This document shows, in pieces, positions 14,479-20,597 of a stretch of DNA of 28,275 bases. Origin of the DNA: a virus; IMG/VR virus record IMGVR_UViG_3300045284_000255, positions 1-28,275 of that record. The stretch is one strand, 5' to 3'. The translations under genes were made by a program, and so were the position numbers. Each line of letters starts with the position of its first letter. The stretch's first letter is position 1. The notes under the pieces are model-generated. The model was not told the origin of the DNA. It worked only from the letters and a program-made list of their open reading frames with translations, and made no database searches.

Positions 14479-15555
14479 TCACCCTCGCTGAGCCAGGAAC
14501 GGCATCGCCGCCGCCGCCCCGCGACCGCGCTCGGCAAGGTTGATGTACGCCTGCGCCTGCGCCGGGGTCGACCAGTCGTACACCGCCATGAGCTGGTAGT
14601 GGCTGGCCCCGGCCATCGCCGCCCGCATGGCGCCGAGCTTGCGTAGGCCGTGAGCGGTGCAGTCGTCGAGGCCGACCTTGCGACATTGGTCGGCGAACCA
14701 ACTACCGAACCCGGCCACGCTGAACGGCTTCCCGTAGTCGGTCACCAGGAACGTGTCGCGCCCCTGCAGCTTGGTCGCCGCAACGATGCGGGCCAGCTCG
14801 GGCAGGAACGGCTTCGGGGTGGCTTGGTTGCGAATGCGCCTCGTCTTGCGCGGGACGAACCGGATCATGCCGTCGCGCACGCAGGCGGGGCCGAGGCCGA
14901 CGACATCGGATCGCCGCGCGCCGGTGAATAGCAACAATCCCAACGCCAGCCGCTGCTTGGTGCCGACCGGATAGGCGTCCTCGAATTTTGTTAGGTCGGT
15001 CTCGGTCCACGGCCGGAATCCGTGCGACTCGTATTTCAGCTTCTGGACATCGCGCACCGGGTTCGAGGCGACCGCGTTAGGCAGGTTTTCGAGACCCCAT
15101 CCGAACATCGCCGACAGATATTTCATCCGGTTGTTGGCGGCCCCCGGCTGCGCCGCCCGGCGATCGCGTAGCAGCCTGACCTGGTTCGGGCCGAACAGCG
15201 TCAGCGGGCACTCGGCCATACGCCGCGAGCTACCGGCGATGGCAATCTCGCGCAGGCAACTCTCGATCGTCGACATGCGCAGGCCCTGCGACTTGATGTC
15301 GAGATTGCGGAACACCGGCGAGGCAAAATACTGGCCGGCGAGCCAGCGCAGCGTGCCCTTGCGCTCCGCGGATTCTTTGCCGAGCGGCTGCCCGAGCTCG
15401 GCGACGGCGGCCTCGTAGGCTGCCATGAAGCCGGGGGTGCCGAACGGCTCTCGGATTCGGATGCGGCGGCGCTTGCGGGCCCCGGCGATGACATAGACCA
15501 CCTCGCGCCCGTGGCGGTTGCGCTCGACGCTCAGATACTTCAGCCGCACCTTCAT
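14479..15555 (-). CDS. int: Tyrosine recombinase / phage integrase
   Basis: A 358-residue protein with a full catalytic set: T-G-A-R214-R-S-D, K237 in the beta hairpin, H302-G-L-R305, W328 in place of the second His, and the nucleophile Y337 in A-Q-A-Y-I. An N-terminal arm-type domain (about 1-60) and a core-binding helical domain (about 65-170) precede the catalytic domain. It would integrate and excise the phage at attP/attB. The ATG overlaps the upstream TGA (ATGA at 15552-15555). It lies within a leftward operon and is flanked on both sides by phage genes, so this copy is not at a prophage boundary. attP was not identified; intergenic or 14087-14475 DNA nearby is a candidate. Confidence 0.93.
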   Translation of the reverse strand: MKVRLKYLSVERNRHGREVVYVIAGARKRRRIRIREPFGTPGFMAAYEAAVAELGQPLGKESAERKGTLRWLAGQYFASPVFRNLDIKSQGLRMSTIESCLREIAIAGSSRRMAECPLTLFGPNQVRLLRDRRAAQPGAANNRMKYLSAMFGWGLENLPNAVASNPVRDVQKLKYESHGFRPWTETDLTKFEDAYPVGTKQRLALGLLLFTGARRSDVVGLGPACVRDGMIRFVPRKTRRIRNQATPKPFLPELARIVAATKLQGRDTFLVTDYGKPFSVAGFGSWFADQCRKVGLDDCTAHGLRKLGAMRAAMAGASHYQLMAVYDWSTPAQAQAYINLAERGRGAAAAMPFLAQRG

Positions 15556-15782
15556 TTTACCTTCTCCCAGAATTCGCGCTCGGCTTCGTCCTCGGTCTGC
15601 GGCACGCTGGGCACAAGTTCATTGACCGGAATGGGGCTCTCGCCCGTGAGGATCGTTCCATCCGGTCGAACACCCAACACATGCAATCCCTCTTTTCGAG
15701 CGGCTCGGATCGCCCGCTGGATGCTTGTTTGGGTCGCTGGTGCTTTTACCGTCACAGGAGCAGATTCCGCCTTACTCGACAT
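15552..15782 (-). CDS. Small hypothetical protein upstream of integrase (excisionase position)
   Basis: 76 residues from ATG 15782; a TTG at 15821 that overlaps the upstream stop (TTGA) would add 13 residues, and neither start has a clear ribosome site. The N-terminal 25 residues are low-complexity, then a basic helix (TSIQRAIRAARKEGLHVLGV) and a strand pair R-P-D-G-T-I-L. The basic helix followed by 'G-V-R-P-D-G-T' resembles the DNA-contacting part of small phage proteins encoded before int, such as excisionase-like proteins. An Xis role is possible but unsupported beyond position. The stop overlaps the integrase ATG. Confidence 0.5.
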   Translation of the reverse strand: MSSKAESAPVTVKAPATQTSIQRAIRAARKEGLHVLGVRPDGTILTGESPIPVNELVPSVPQTEDEAEREFWEKVK

Positions 15783-15817
15783 CGCCGGGACTGGGAACCG
15801 GGGTCTGGGGACAACTG

Positions 15818-16021
15818 TCAATGCGTGCGGGTGTTTTCGGCGGCCTTCTCGGCCGCCTGGATTGCCATGATTTGCCGCATCACCGCCTCGTGCAGCCAGA
15901 CCGCGGCGTCGTCGGCATCTTCTTTCTTATTGAGCCCGACCACCGTGAGAAGGACTCGATAGTCGGAGCCTTCCAGCTTCTCGACCTGGATGGCGAACGT
16001 CGCGATGGCGTTGGACTTCAT
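15818..16021 (-). CDS. Small hypothetical protein
   Basis: Start set at ATG 16021, which has GAGGAG seven bases upstream; the longer in-frame reading to 16168 would overlap a separate membrane-peptide gene. The 67-residue product is M-K-S-N-A-I-A-T-F-A-I-Q-V-E-K-L-E, a strand (YRVLLTVVGLNKK) and a long helix (DDAAVWLHEAVMRQIMAIQAAEKAAE). No known family. Its stop at 15818-15820 touches the possible TTG start of the next gene. Part of the leftward operon that ends with integrase. Confidence 0.6.
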   Translation of the reverse strand: MKSNAIATFAIQVEKLEGSDYRVLLTVVGLNKKEDADDAAVWLHEAVMRQIMAIQAAEKAAENTRTH

Positions 16022-16032
16022 GGGGTTGCTCC

Positions 16033-16137
16033 TCAGGGGAAGATCAGCACCAGCAGCACGGCGATCGTTGACATCGCCACGACAGCAGCGACGGTCAGGC
16101 TCATGATCTGGGCGGCAGACAGGTCGTAGATGTTCAT
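16033..16137 (-). CDS. 34-residue single-span membrane peptide
   Basis: ATG at 16137 with GGAGG six bases upstream, among the best ribosome sites in the window. The peptide is M-N-I-Y-D-L-S-A-A-Q-I-M then a hydrophobic helix (SLTVAAVVAMSTIAVLLVLIF) and ends in Pro. It would be a tiny inner-membrane protein with the N-terminus outside the bilayer. The TGA lies inside the ribosome-site region of the following gene. Function unknown: holin-like, superinfection exclusion or regulator of a membrane enzyme are options that the sequence does not separate. Confidence 0.6.
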   Translation of the reverse strand: MNIYDLSAAQIMSLTVAAVVAMSTIAVLLVLIFP

Positions 16138-16149
16138 TGGCAACCTCCG

Positions 16150-16500
16150 TCACCGATTGCAGCGCCACGAGCGGCCATTGTTGTAGTAGCTCCGGCCTTT
16201 GCCACGGCAGATATCGTTCTCTCGTTTCGCAGGCTTAGGAACAGCAGCGGCGGCGACCACCGGCTTTTTTTGTTCCTCAACCCGCATCGCCTGGACCGGC
16301 AGTGTGAAGGCCGGCTCCGATGGGAACGCCTGATAGCTCTCGGTGATCACACGCGCGGGTGTCGGCAGAGGCATCGTGAACGGCTTGAGCGCGGCGGCTC
16401 TGTCGGCCTTGACCGGCGCAGGCGTTGGCTTTGGCACGACTGGCGTCGGCGATAGCACCAGGGCCAGCAGCATCAGCATGAGTAGGATTGCCTGGCGCAC
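16150..16500 (-). CDS. Exported or membrane-anchored protein with C-terminal Cys/Arg motif
   Basis: Two starts are possible: ATG 16527 with a weak ribosome site, or GTG 16500 with GGAGG six bases upstream, which I prefer (116 residues). The N-terminal helix (RQAILLMLMLLALVLSPTP) is a signal peptide or anchor, followed by a Pro/Ala-rich linker to about residue 90. The end, C-R-G-K-G-R-S-Y-Y-N-N-G-R-S-W-R-C, has two cysteines 16 residues apart that may form a disulfide in the periplasm. I have seen the G-R-S-W-R-C ending in Bradyrhizobium proteins, but the role is unknown. It may act on the envelope during lysogeny. Confidence 0.6.
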   Translation of the reverse strand: MRQAILLMLMLLALVLSPTPVVPKPTPAPVKADRAAALKPFTMPLPTPARVITESYQAFPSEPAFTLPVQAMRVEEQKKPVVAAAAVPKPAKRENDICRGKGRSYYNNGRSWRCNR

Positions 16501-16531
16501 GATGAACCTCCGCAGCGCAGCGCCCATATTT

Positions 16532-16774
16532 CTACCGCCGCAGGAACAACGCCAGCATCGACATGGCGACGAACATCACCGCCCCCTGCACCGCGCCCTG
16601 CCACCCGTACAGCCATCCGTAGGCGGCGGTGCAGCCGACGAAGTTGCCGGCCATGAGCAGGTCGATTCGACGCAGGTCGAGGTCGCGGCTGGCGTGCTGC
16701 CAGTACACGACGTTGCACCAGTCGGCCCAGCAGTGGCAGGCCCGCACCAGGGTCATGGGGACTTTGATCTGCAT
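16532..16774 (-). CDS. Small membrane protein
   Basis: An 80-residue protein. The first half has His/Cys/Trp residues (RACHCWADWCNVVYWQHASRD); the second has one or two hydrophobic helices (LLMAGNFVGCTAAYGWLYGW and GAVQGAVMFVAMSMLALFL), ending in R-R. Probably an inner-membrane protein. No family recognised. It lies three bases after the upstream stop and overlaps the ribosome site region of the next gene, consistent with one transcript. The ribosome site is weak. Confidence 0.55.
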   Translation of the reverse strand: MQIKVPMTLVRACHCWADWCNVVYWQHASRDLDLRRIDLLMAGNFVGCTAAYGWLYGWQGAVQGAVMFVAMSMLALFLRR

Positions 16775-16777
16775 GGT

Positions 16778-16954
16778 TCATTTCAGCTCTCGGATCTTGG
16801 CGCGTTCTTTCCGCACCCAATCCCGCGCGGCCTCGAGCCGCGGGTCTGGCCGTTGGCGTTTCTGCCAATGCCTGATCACGCCGGCCCGAATCTTCTCCCG
16901 CATCTCGGGCGCGGGGCGCTCGCCTTTGGTGAACAGTCCATCATGACGCGGCAT
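16778..16954 (-). CDS. Small basic hypothetical protein
   Basis: The start at ATG 16954 is chosen because AGAGGAG lies eight bases upstream; longer in-frame readings run into the hairpin and the gene upstream. The 58-residue product is M-P-R-H-D-G-L-F-T-K-G, then a helix (PEMREKIRAGVIRHWQKRQ), and a highly basic helix (RLEAARDWVRKERAKIREL). Two basic helices could bind nucleic acid, but no motif proves it. It is first in the downstream part of the operon after the hairpin at 16980-17017. Confidence 0.55.
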   Translation of the reverse strand: MPRHDGLFTKGERPAPEMREKIRAGVIRHWQKRQRPDPRLEAARDWVRKERAKIRELK

Positions 16955-16979
16955 GTCTGGTGCTCCTCTGGAGCGGGAA

Positions 16980-17017
16980 GCGCGTGCGGACGCGAGGCCA
17001 TTCGAACCCGCACGCGC
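16980..17017 (-). terminator. Strong inverted repeat downstream of the exported-protein gene
   Basis: GCGCGTGCGG (16980-16989) and CCGCACGCGC (17008-17017) form a perfect 10-bp stem with an 18-base loop. It lies in the 98-bp gap (16955-17052) between the PEP-CTERM-like gene and the next gene on the minus strand. No U-tract follows, so it may be an attenuator, RNA-stabilising 3' structure or Rho-dependent site instead of a classical terminator. The rest of the gap holds only the ribosome site of the next gene. Confidence 0.4.
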
Positions 17018-17052
17018 CCTCATGCTGACGGAAGGGCAGAGGGAACGTCCCG

Positions 17053-17700
17053 TCAGGCGTGAGCTTGGTTGCGGCGACGGCGCTTCATGGCGAGGCCCCA
17101 CATCCCGATGCAGGCCGCGACGATGCCGGGGAAGCCGGCACCGACGACCGGGCTAGGCACGGCCTGAGGTGCAGCAATGTCGATCCGATAGTGCTCGAAG
17201 TCCGTGAGGGTGCCGGTCGTGACGACCCGAAACGAGTTGATCGTCTCACCGTTGATGGCGGTCAAGGTGAAGCCGGATTGGGACGACAAGCTAAGCGCGC
17301 CGAGACTGAACGTGAACAGCGCAGTGCCACCGCCAATTTCATTGGCGATCACGATCGCGGATGCGTCTCCGGTGCCCTTCAGGGAGAACACATCGGTGGC
17401 GGTGGGCAGCACGGTGACGGCGTCGGGAGCAAAAACCTGAACTTTCAGGTCGTTGGTGTTGGCGATCTTGATGTCGTTGCCGTTAGCCGCCCCGGTGAAG
17501 CCGACGCAGCCGCCCAGGCAACTGAAGTCGACGAGACCAGTGTGCTGGCCGTTGAAGCTGCCGACGGCAACGTTGCCAAACAGCCCCTGGAATATGACGT
17601 TGTCGCCGGTGCCGCTTAAGTGGTTGTCGATGATGACGTCGGCCGCGGCCGGTGCCGATAGTGCCAGTACGGCGGCGGTGGCAAGTAGGTATTTGCGCAT
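17053..17700 (-). CDS. Secreted protein with PEP-CTERM-like C-terminal sorting signal
   Basis: A 215-residue protein with a clear Sec signal peptide (MRKYLLATAAVLALSAPAAA, cleavage after about residue 20). A beta-rich, Gly/Asn/Thr-rich body holds a Cys pair (FSCLGGCVGF) at about 60-69. The end has V-P-S-P-V-V-G-A-G-F-P-G-I-V-A-A-C-I-G, then a hydrophobic stretch and M-K-R-R-R-R-N. This tripartite tail (V-P-x-P motif, TM helix, Arg cluster) matches the PEP-CTERM type recognised by exosortases, in a variant common in Bradyrhizobium. It is very unlike virion proteins and lies between recombination and integration genes, so a lysogen-expressed cell-surface 'moron' is likely. A GAGGGG site lies upstream; a promoter of its own was not clear. 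Confidence 0.75.
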   Translation of the reverse strand: MRKYLLATAAVLALSAPAAADVIIDNHLSGTGDNVIFQGLFGNVAVGSFNGQHTGLVDFSCLGGCVGFTGAANGNDIKIANTNDLKVQVFAPDAVTVLPTATDVFSLKGTGDASAIVIANEIGGGTALFTFSLGALSLSSQSGFTLTAINGETINSFRVVTTGTLTDFEHYRIDIAAPQAVPSPVVGAGFPGIVAACIGMWGLAMKRRRRNQAHA

Positions 17701-17715
17701 TGGGATATAACCCCT

Positions 17716-17922
17716 CTAAGGTTTCAGGTTAAGGTTTGTGTCGTTCGTATTCCGTTGACGGTCGTTGCCCTCCTTTGCTTTGAGCAGTGCCTCTTCCTCC
17801 CATTCGACGAGTTCCATGATGGCGGCGTGATAGTCGTCCTCGGACATATCGCCGTTGAGCAGCAGGCGCTCCAGGTGATCCAGCATCCGGTCCACGCGCT
17901 GATCGATCTCTTGCTCGGTCAC
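17716..17922 (-). CDS. Small acidic helical protein
   Basis: Starts at GTG 17922, which overlaps the stop of the annealing-protein gene (GTGA at 17919-17922). The 68-residue product is very acidic and helical: E-I-D-Q-R-V-D-R-M-L-D-H-L-E-R-L-L-L-N-G, then M-S-E-D-D-Y-H-A-A-I-M-E-L-V-E-W-E-E-E. The pattern of two helices around 'GDMSEDDY' resembles short helical-hairpin proteins with a 'G-x-I-s-e-e-e-y' turn, but no specific family is identified. Coupling to the recombination gene suggests a possible accessory to it. This is the last gene of the left operon before the exported-protein gene. Confidence 0.6.
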   Translation of the reverse strand: MTEQEIDQRVDRMLDHLERLLLNGDMSEDDYHAAIMELVEWEEEALLKAKEGNDRQRNTNDTNLNLKP

Positions 17923-18668
17923 GTCATCAGCCCTCGCAATTCGTCGCCCATCTCGTTGAGCCGCTCGCGTTCCTTGGCGTTGCGGCTCTTGTAGAAAGTC
18001 TTGAACACGGCCTCGCCGCGCATGGCGGCCTCGCGCGCCATGTCCTCGAACGACAGAGCCGCCCCGCCCGCGTCGGTTTCGGTGTCGGGCGAGGCGGCCT
18101 GTTCCGCCATCGCGTTGTTCGGCGCGGGTGGCGGTACTTCTCCAGTCTCGGGATCGTGCTGCAGCATCGCGTTTGGTGCTGGCGGCGGCGGGCGACGGTG
18201 CGCCATCACCGGGATGTCGTCGATCTCAAGTTCGTCGAGCCAACCGAGCCCGCAGATCGACAGCGTCACACGGCGCTTGCCCTTGGTGACCGCCTTGAGC
18301 TCGGCGTTGGCGCGGGCCTCGCCCTTGAGCGTCTCAGGGTAATAAACGGACCCGAGATCCTCGTCGGCGCGGCCATCCGGCAGCTTGGCGCGGACGTGGA
18401 CGGTGAGGATGTCGTTGGCAATCTCACGGGAGACGATCTCCAACGTGACGTTGTTGATCTTGCGTAACTGGTCGGTGGCGCCGCGCAGCGCGTACAGCGT
18501 TAGCCTGTTATTCAGCGTGACGTACTCGAAAGGTTTTGTCAGTGGGTTTAAGCCGAGCGAGTTGCACACTTGGCCATAGTATTGCACCCGTTCGTCAGGC
18601 GTCAGCTTGGCGAGGTCGCCCTTGACCAGGACGGATTCCATTATGTCGGTCTTGACGGGGATGTTCAT
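17919..18668 (-). CDS. Putative single-strand annealing / recombination protein
   Basis: ATG 18668 overlaps the exonuclease stop (ATGA at 18665-18668) and has GAGGG upstream; the longer in-frame N-terminus lies inside the exonuclease gene. The 249-residue protein has L-T-P-D-E-R-V-Q-Y-Y-G-Q-V-C-N-S-L-G-L-N then P-L-T-K-P-F-E-Y-V (23-50), T-D-Q-L-R-K-I (65-71) and A-E-L-K-A-V-T-K-G-K-R-R-V-T-L-S-I-C-G-L-G (122-142). The last block resembles the Rad52-type 'K-A..T-K-A-K-R-R...G-L-G' core. Being coupled to a YqaJ-type exonuclease strongly suggests a Red-beta-like role. The C-terminus is a Pro-rich linker plus a short acidic helix, as in other annealing proteins. The fold assignment is inferred, not proven. 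Confidence 0.6.
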   Translation of the reverse strand: MNIPVKTDIMESVLVKGDLAKLTPDERVQYYGQVCNSLGLNPLTKPFEYVTLNNRLTLYALRGATDQLRKINNVTLEIVSREIANDILTVHVRAKLPDGRADEDLGSVYYPETLKGEARANAELKAVTKGKRRVTLSICGLGWLDELEIDDIPVMAHRRPPPPAPNAMLQHDPETGEVPPPAPNNAMAEQAASPDTETDAGGAALSFEDMAREAAMRGEAVFKTFYKSRNAKERERLNEMGDELRGLMT

Positions 18669-19456
18669 GTGATTTCCCTCAACGACAAGCGACCGGCGCG
18701 ATCGCGGGTTATGCTCACGCCGTAGCCGGTGCATTTTTTGGCGTCCGGCGGCACAAGGCTTTTGAGATACTTCTCGGCATCAGCGCAGTCGCGGGCGGCA
18801 GCTTTGGTCGTGAGCCATGTCACAGCGGCGCTGGCCCATTCATTTGAGCCGTCCATCGAATAAATCTTGCTCGCCTCGACCGGCGGCGGAACGGCGGGCA
18901 GCGTCACCGGCTCGATTCGCCGCGCCACGCAGTCCATGAACTGCCGGCCGCGCACGACCATCTCGGCGGCGTAGTCGGCATCGCGTTCGATGAACTCGAC
19001 GATCGGCTCGCTGGCACCCATGATGACAGAGAGCGCGCATTGCTTGGCGCCGGTGACTTCCATCAGCCAGCCCATCTGGGGCCAGTAGCGATCGACGATG
19101 ACTTCAAGCGGTTCACGGCCCCCGACGTGCTTGCCCTCGAACGGACACCCAAGCGCGTCGATCCACCCATCCAGCGTGCAAGCGGCCCAGTCGTAATAGC
19201 GGTGAACGACGACCTCGCCGCGGCGCGTGACCGGCGTGCGATTCTTGCGCTCAAACCAATCGCAATTGAGCTGTTCGGTTGCGACGCCGAGCTGCACTGC
19301 CCACACGTCGGACAGGTCTTCCGGCACGAACGCCGGGTCGTCGGTCATCTCGAGATAGAGGTTCATGATCTTGGCGGCGTCGCCGGTCATCAAGGCGGCC
19401 ACGCGCGATCCCGTCAGCCGGCCCCTGCGCGCCGCGATCTGGGCGGGGCTCAGCAT
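18665..19456 (-). CDS. YqaJ-like viral recombinase (exonuclease)
   Basis: A 263-residue protein with the PD-(D/E)XK exonuclease layout of YqaJ proteins: R-x-G-R-L-T-G-S-R-V-A-A-L-M (10-23), Q55-x-G57-x3-E61, T-L-D96-G, F-E107-G-K109 and Y124-W-P-Q127-M. D96 and E107-x-K109 are the likely metal-binding and catalytic residues. It would resect double-stranded ends to leave single strands for the annealing protein encoded next, as lambda Exo does for Bet. The ATG immediately follows the TAG of the repeat-protein gene. The C-terminal 80 residues look like an extra helical domain (EWASAAVTWLTTKAAARDCADAEKYL), which is unusual. Confidence 0.85.
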   Translation of the reverse strand: MLSPAQIAARRGRLTGSRVAALMTGDAAKIMNLYLEMTDDPAFVPEDLSDVWAVQLGVATEQLNCDWFERKNRTPVTRRGEVVVHRYYDWAACTLDGWIDALGCPFEGKHVGGREPLEVIVDRYWPQMGWLMEVTGAKQCALSVIMGASEPIVEFIERDADYAAEMVVRGRQFMDCVARRIEPVTLPAVPPPVEASKIYSMDGSNEWASAAVTWLTTKAAARDCADAEKYLKSLVPPDAKKCTGYGVSITRDRAGRLSLREIT

Positions 19457-20272
19457 CTACGCGCCCACCGTGACGGTGTTGTCATGCTGGGCTTCGATCA
19501 TGCGCTCGATCAGTTTGACGGCCGACTGCTGCAATTCGGCCTTGACCGGCGCGAGTTTCTTGCCCGCTGCGTCCCACGCTGCGGCCCTCGCTGCGGCCCA
19601 CGCTGCGTCCCACGCTGCGGCCCTCGCTGCGGCCCACGCTGCGTCCCACGCTGCGGCCCTCGCTGCGGCCCACGCTGTGGCCCACGCTGCGTCCCACGCT
19701 GCGGCCCACGCTGTGGCCCACGCTGCGTCCCTCGCTGCGGCCCTCGCTGCGGCCCACGCTGCGGCCCACGCTGTGGCCCACGCTGCGTCCCTCGCTGCGG
19801 CCCTCGCTGCGGCCCTCGCTGCGGCCCACGCTGCGGCCGCATCTACACGCGCGGCTTCGATCGGACCTGTGATTGACGGGACTTGTTTGAGCGAGGTGAT
19901 CTCCGGAAGAGCCGCGAGCGCGTCGGCGTGAACGGTGAGCCCGGCCAACCGTAGCCATGCCGGTGTATTGACACGCACCAGCCAATCGGCGGCCAACAGC
20001 GAGCGTCGCTTCTCAAGCGCCTTGCTGCCGCGCGTGCCGACCAGTCGCGGGATCAGTGGCAAAAGAAGAGTGGTCCGCTCATCGTCGGGCAGCCCGTCGT
20101 TCCATGAGCGCATGAAGGCGCCAATGACCGGGCACGCGCACTCGGGATGGTCGGACCACGGTTCGCGCGCGACATAGGCGACCGCTTCCATCGCGCACAT
20201 GTGGCTGTTCGGGTCGTGCGATCCGCTGTAGAGCGTCGTGATGGTGGCGAGACGTTCCGTGTCGACGATCAT
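19457..20272 (-). CDS. Conserved N-domain protein with Ala/Trp/Arg tetrapeptide repeats
   Basis: A 271-residue protein. Residues about 15-112 form a recognisable but uncharacterised domain ([44 protein letters not shown]). Similar proteins occur in phages and actinobacteria. Residues about 144-235 are 23 tetrapeptides of the form A-A-(W/R)-(A/D or T), encoded by 12-bp tandem repeats, predicting one long helix of roughly 14 nm. A charged helix ends the protein. The ATG overlaps the upstream HTH gene's stop (ATGA at 20269-20272). Position among recombination genes may hint at a DNA or scaffold role, but no function is known. Confidence 0.75.
   Translation of the reverse strand: MIVDTERLATITTLYSGSHDPNSHMCAMEAVAYVAREPWSDHPECACPVIGAFMRSWNDGLPDDERTTLLLPLIPRLVGTRGSKALEKRRSLLAADWLVRVNTPAWLRLAGLTVHADALAALPEITSLKQVPSITGPIEAARVDAAAAWAAARAAARAAARDAAWATAWAAAWAAARAAARDAAWATAWAAAWDAAWATAWAAARAAAWDAAWAAARAAAWDAAWAAARAAAWDAAGKKLAPVKAELQQSAVKLIERMIEAQHDNTVTVGA
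19566..19841. repeat. Tandem repeat: 23 units of 12 bp, in-frame coding minisatellite
   Basis: Exactly 276 bp of contiguous 12-mers of the form GCTGYGKCCCWC, the last ending in CGCA. Differences sit at three positions and switch W/R, A/D or A/T in the encoded tetrapeptide. Calling GCTGCGTCCCAC=A, GCTGCGGCCCTC=B, GCTGCGGCCCAC=C, GCTGTGGCCCAC=D and GCTGCGTCCCTC=E, the order is ABC ABC ABC D A C D E B C C D E B B C plus a last variant. This shows recent expansion of a 36-bp superunit. All six frames are open across it. Confidence 0.97.
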
Positions 20273-20523
20273 GTCGGCAAACTCCAGAAGTAGAAACTGT
20301 GCGGGCTGCCGCAGGTACGGCAGGACGCGGTTCGCATCTCCTTGCCGAGCCGGCCATAGCTGGCGAGCTTCGAGCAGACTGACGTGACGGTGCTCAGCTT
20401 GGCGTCGAGCCGGTCGGCCAGTTGGCGCGACGTGAGCGGGGTGCCGGCGCGCGTGAGCTCGTTCACCACGAGCAGGCGCATCGAGAAGCCGTCGCGATAT
20501 GGCTTGGCGGCGGCGGCAGGCAT
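20269..20523 (-). CDS. Small winged-helix-like DNA-binding protein with CxxC
   Basis: An 84-residue protein, first gene of the leftward operon, with GGGAG about nine bases upstream of ATG 20523. The middle is a winged-helix pattern: L-L-V-V-N-E-L-T-R-A-G-T-P-L-T-S-R-Q-L-A-D-R-L, then K-L-S-T-V-T-S-V-C-S-K-L-A-S-Y-G-R-L. A short tail C-R-T-C-G-S-P-H may bind a metal or shape the wing. It is a likely regulator of early genes or a replication/recombination accessory. It lies directly downstream of the pL-like promoter and two operators, so it should be under repressor control. The stop overlaps the repeat-protein start. Confidence 0.65.
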   Translation of the reverse strand: MPAAAAKPYRDGFSMRLLVVNELTRAGTPLTSRQLADRLDAKLSTVTSVCSKLASYGRLGKEMRTASCRTCGSPHSFYFWSLPT

Positions 20524-20554
20524 GGGCGGCGGCTCCCGGCGAAACAGGGGAGCA

Positions 20555-20582
20555 CTCTTACCAGGACCCTGGTAATCGTCAA
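20555..20582 (-). promoter_or_regulatory. Leftward early promoter (pL-like)
   Basis: On the minus strand, TTGACG (20582-20577) is separated by 16 bases from TAAGAG (20560-20555), with a predicted start near 20549 and a leader of about 25 bases to ATG 20523. One operator fills the spacer and -10, and another overlaps the -35 (20580-20597), so repressor binding would block it. Confidence 0.6.
20558..20575. promoter_or_regulatory. Operator OL1: 18-bp palindrome
   Basis: TTACCAGGACCCTGGTAA: perfect 8-bp arms with a two-base centre, the most symmetric of four copies. It covers the spacer and -10 of the leftward promoter. Confidence 0.75.
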
Positions 20583-20597
20583 CTAGTATTCTGGTTA
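20580..20597. promoter_or_regulatory. Operator OL2: diverged 18-bp palindrome
   Basis: CAACTAGTATTCTGGTTA keeps the A-C-x-A-G and C-T-G-G-T core of the other sites in the same 8-2-8 layout. It overlaps the leftward -35 and the last codon of the repressor gene; its centre is 22 bp from the neighbouring site. Confidence 0.5.

Noticed and set aside
19566-19841. Could the 12-bp repeats be a CRISPR array or iterons
   Set aside because: Units are contiguous without spacers, keep the reading frame, and vary only at positions that give residue changes.
19040-19876. Long plus-strand ORF with Cys-Gly-Pro-Arg repeats opposite the repeat-protein gene
   Set aside because: The 12-bp repeat leaves all six frames open. 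The minus frame has the overlapping start/stop couplings and a conserved-looking N-terminal domain, whereas this frame does not.
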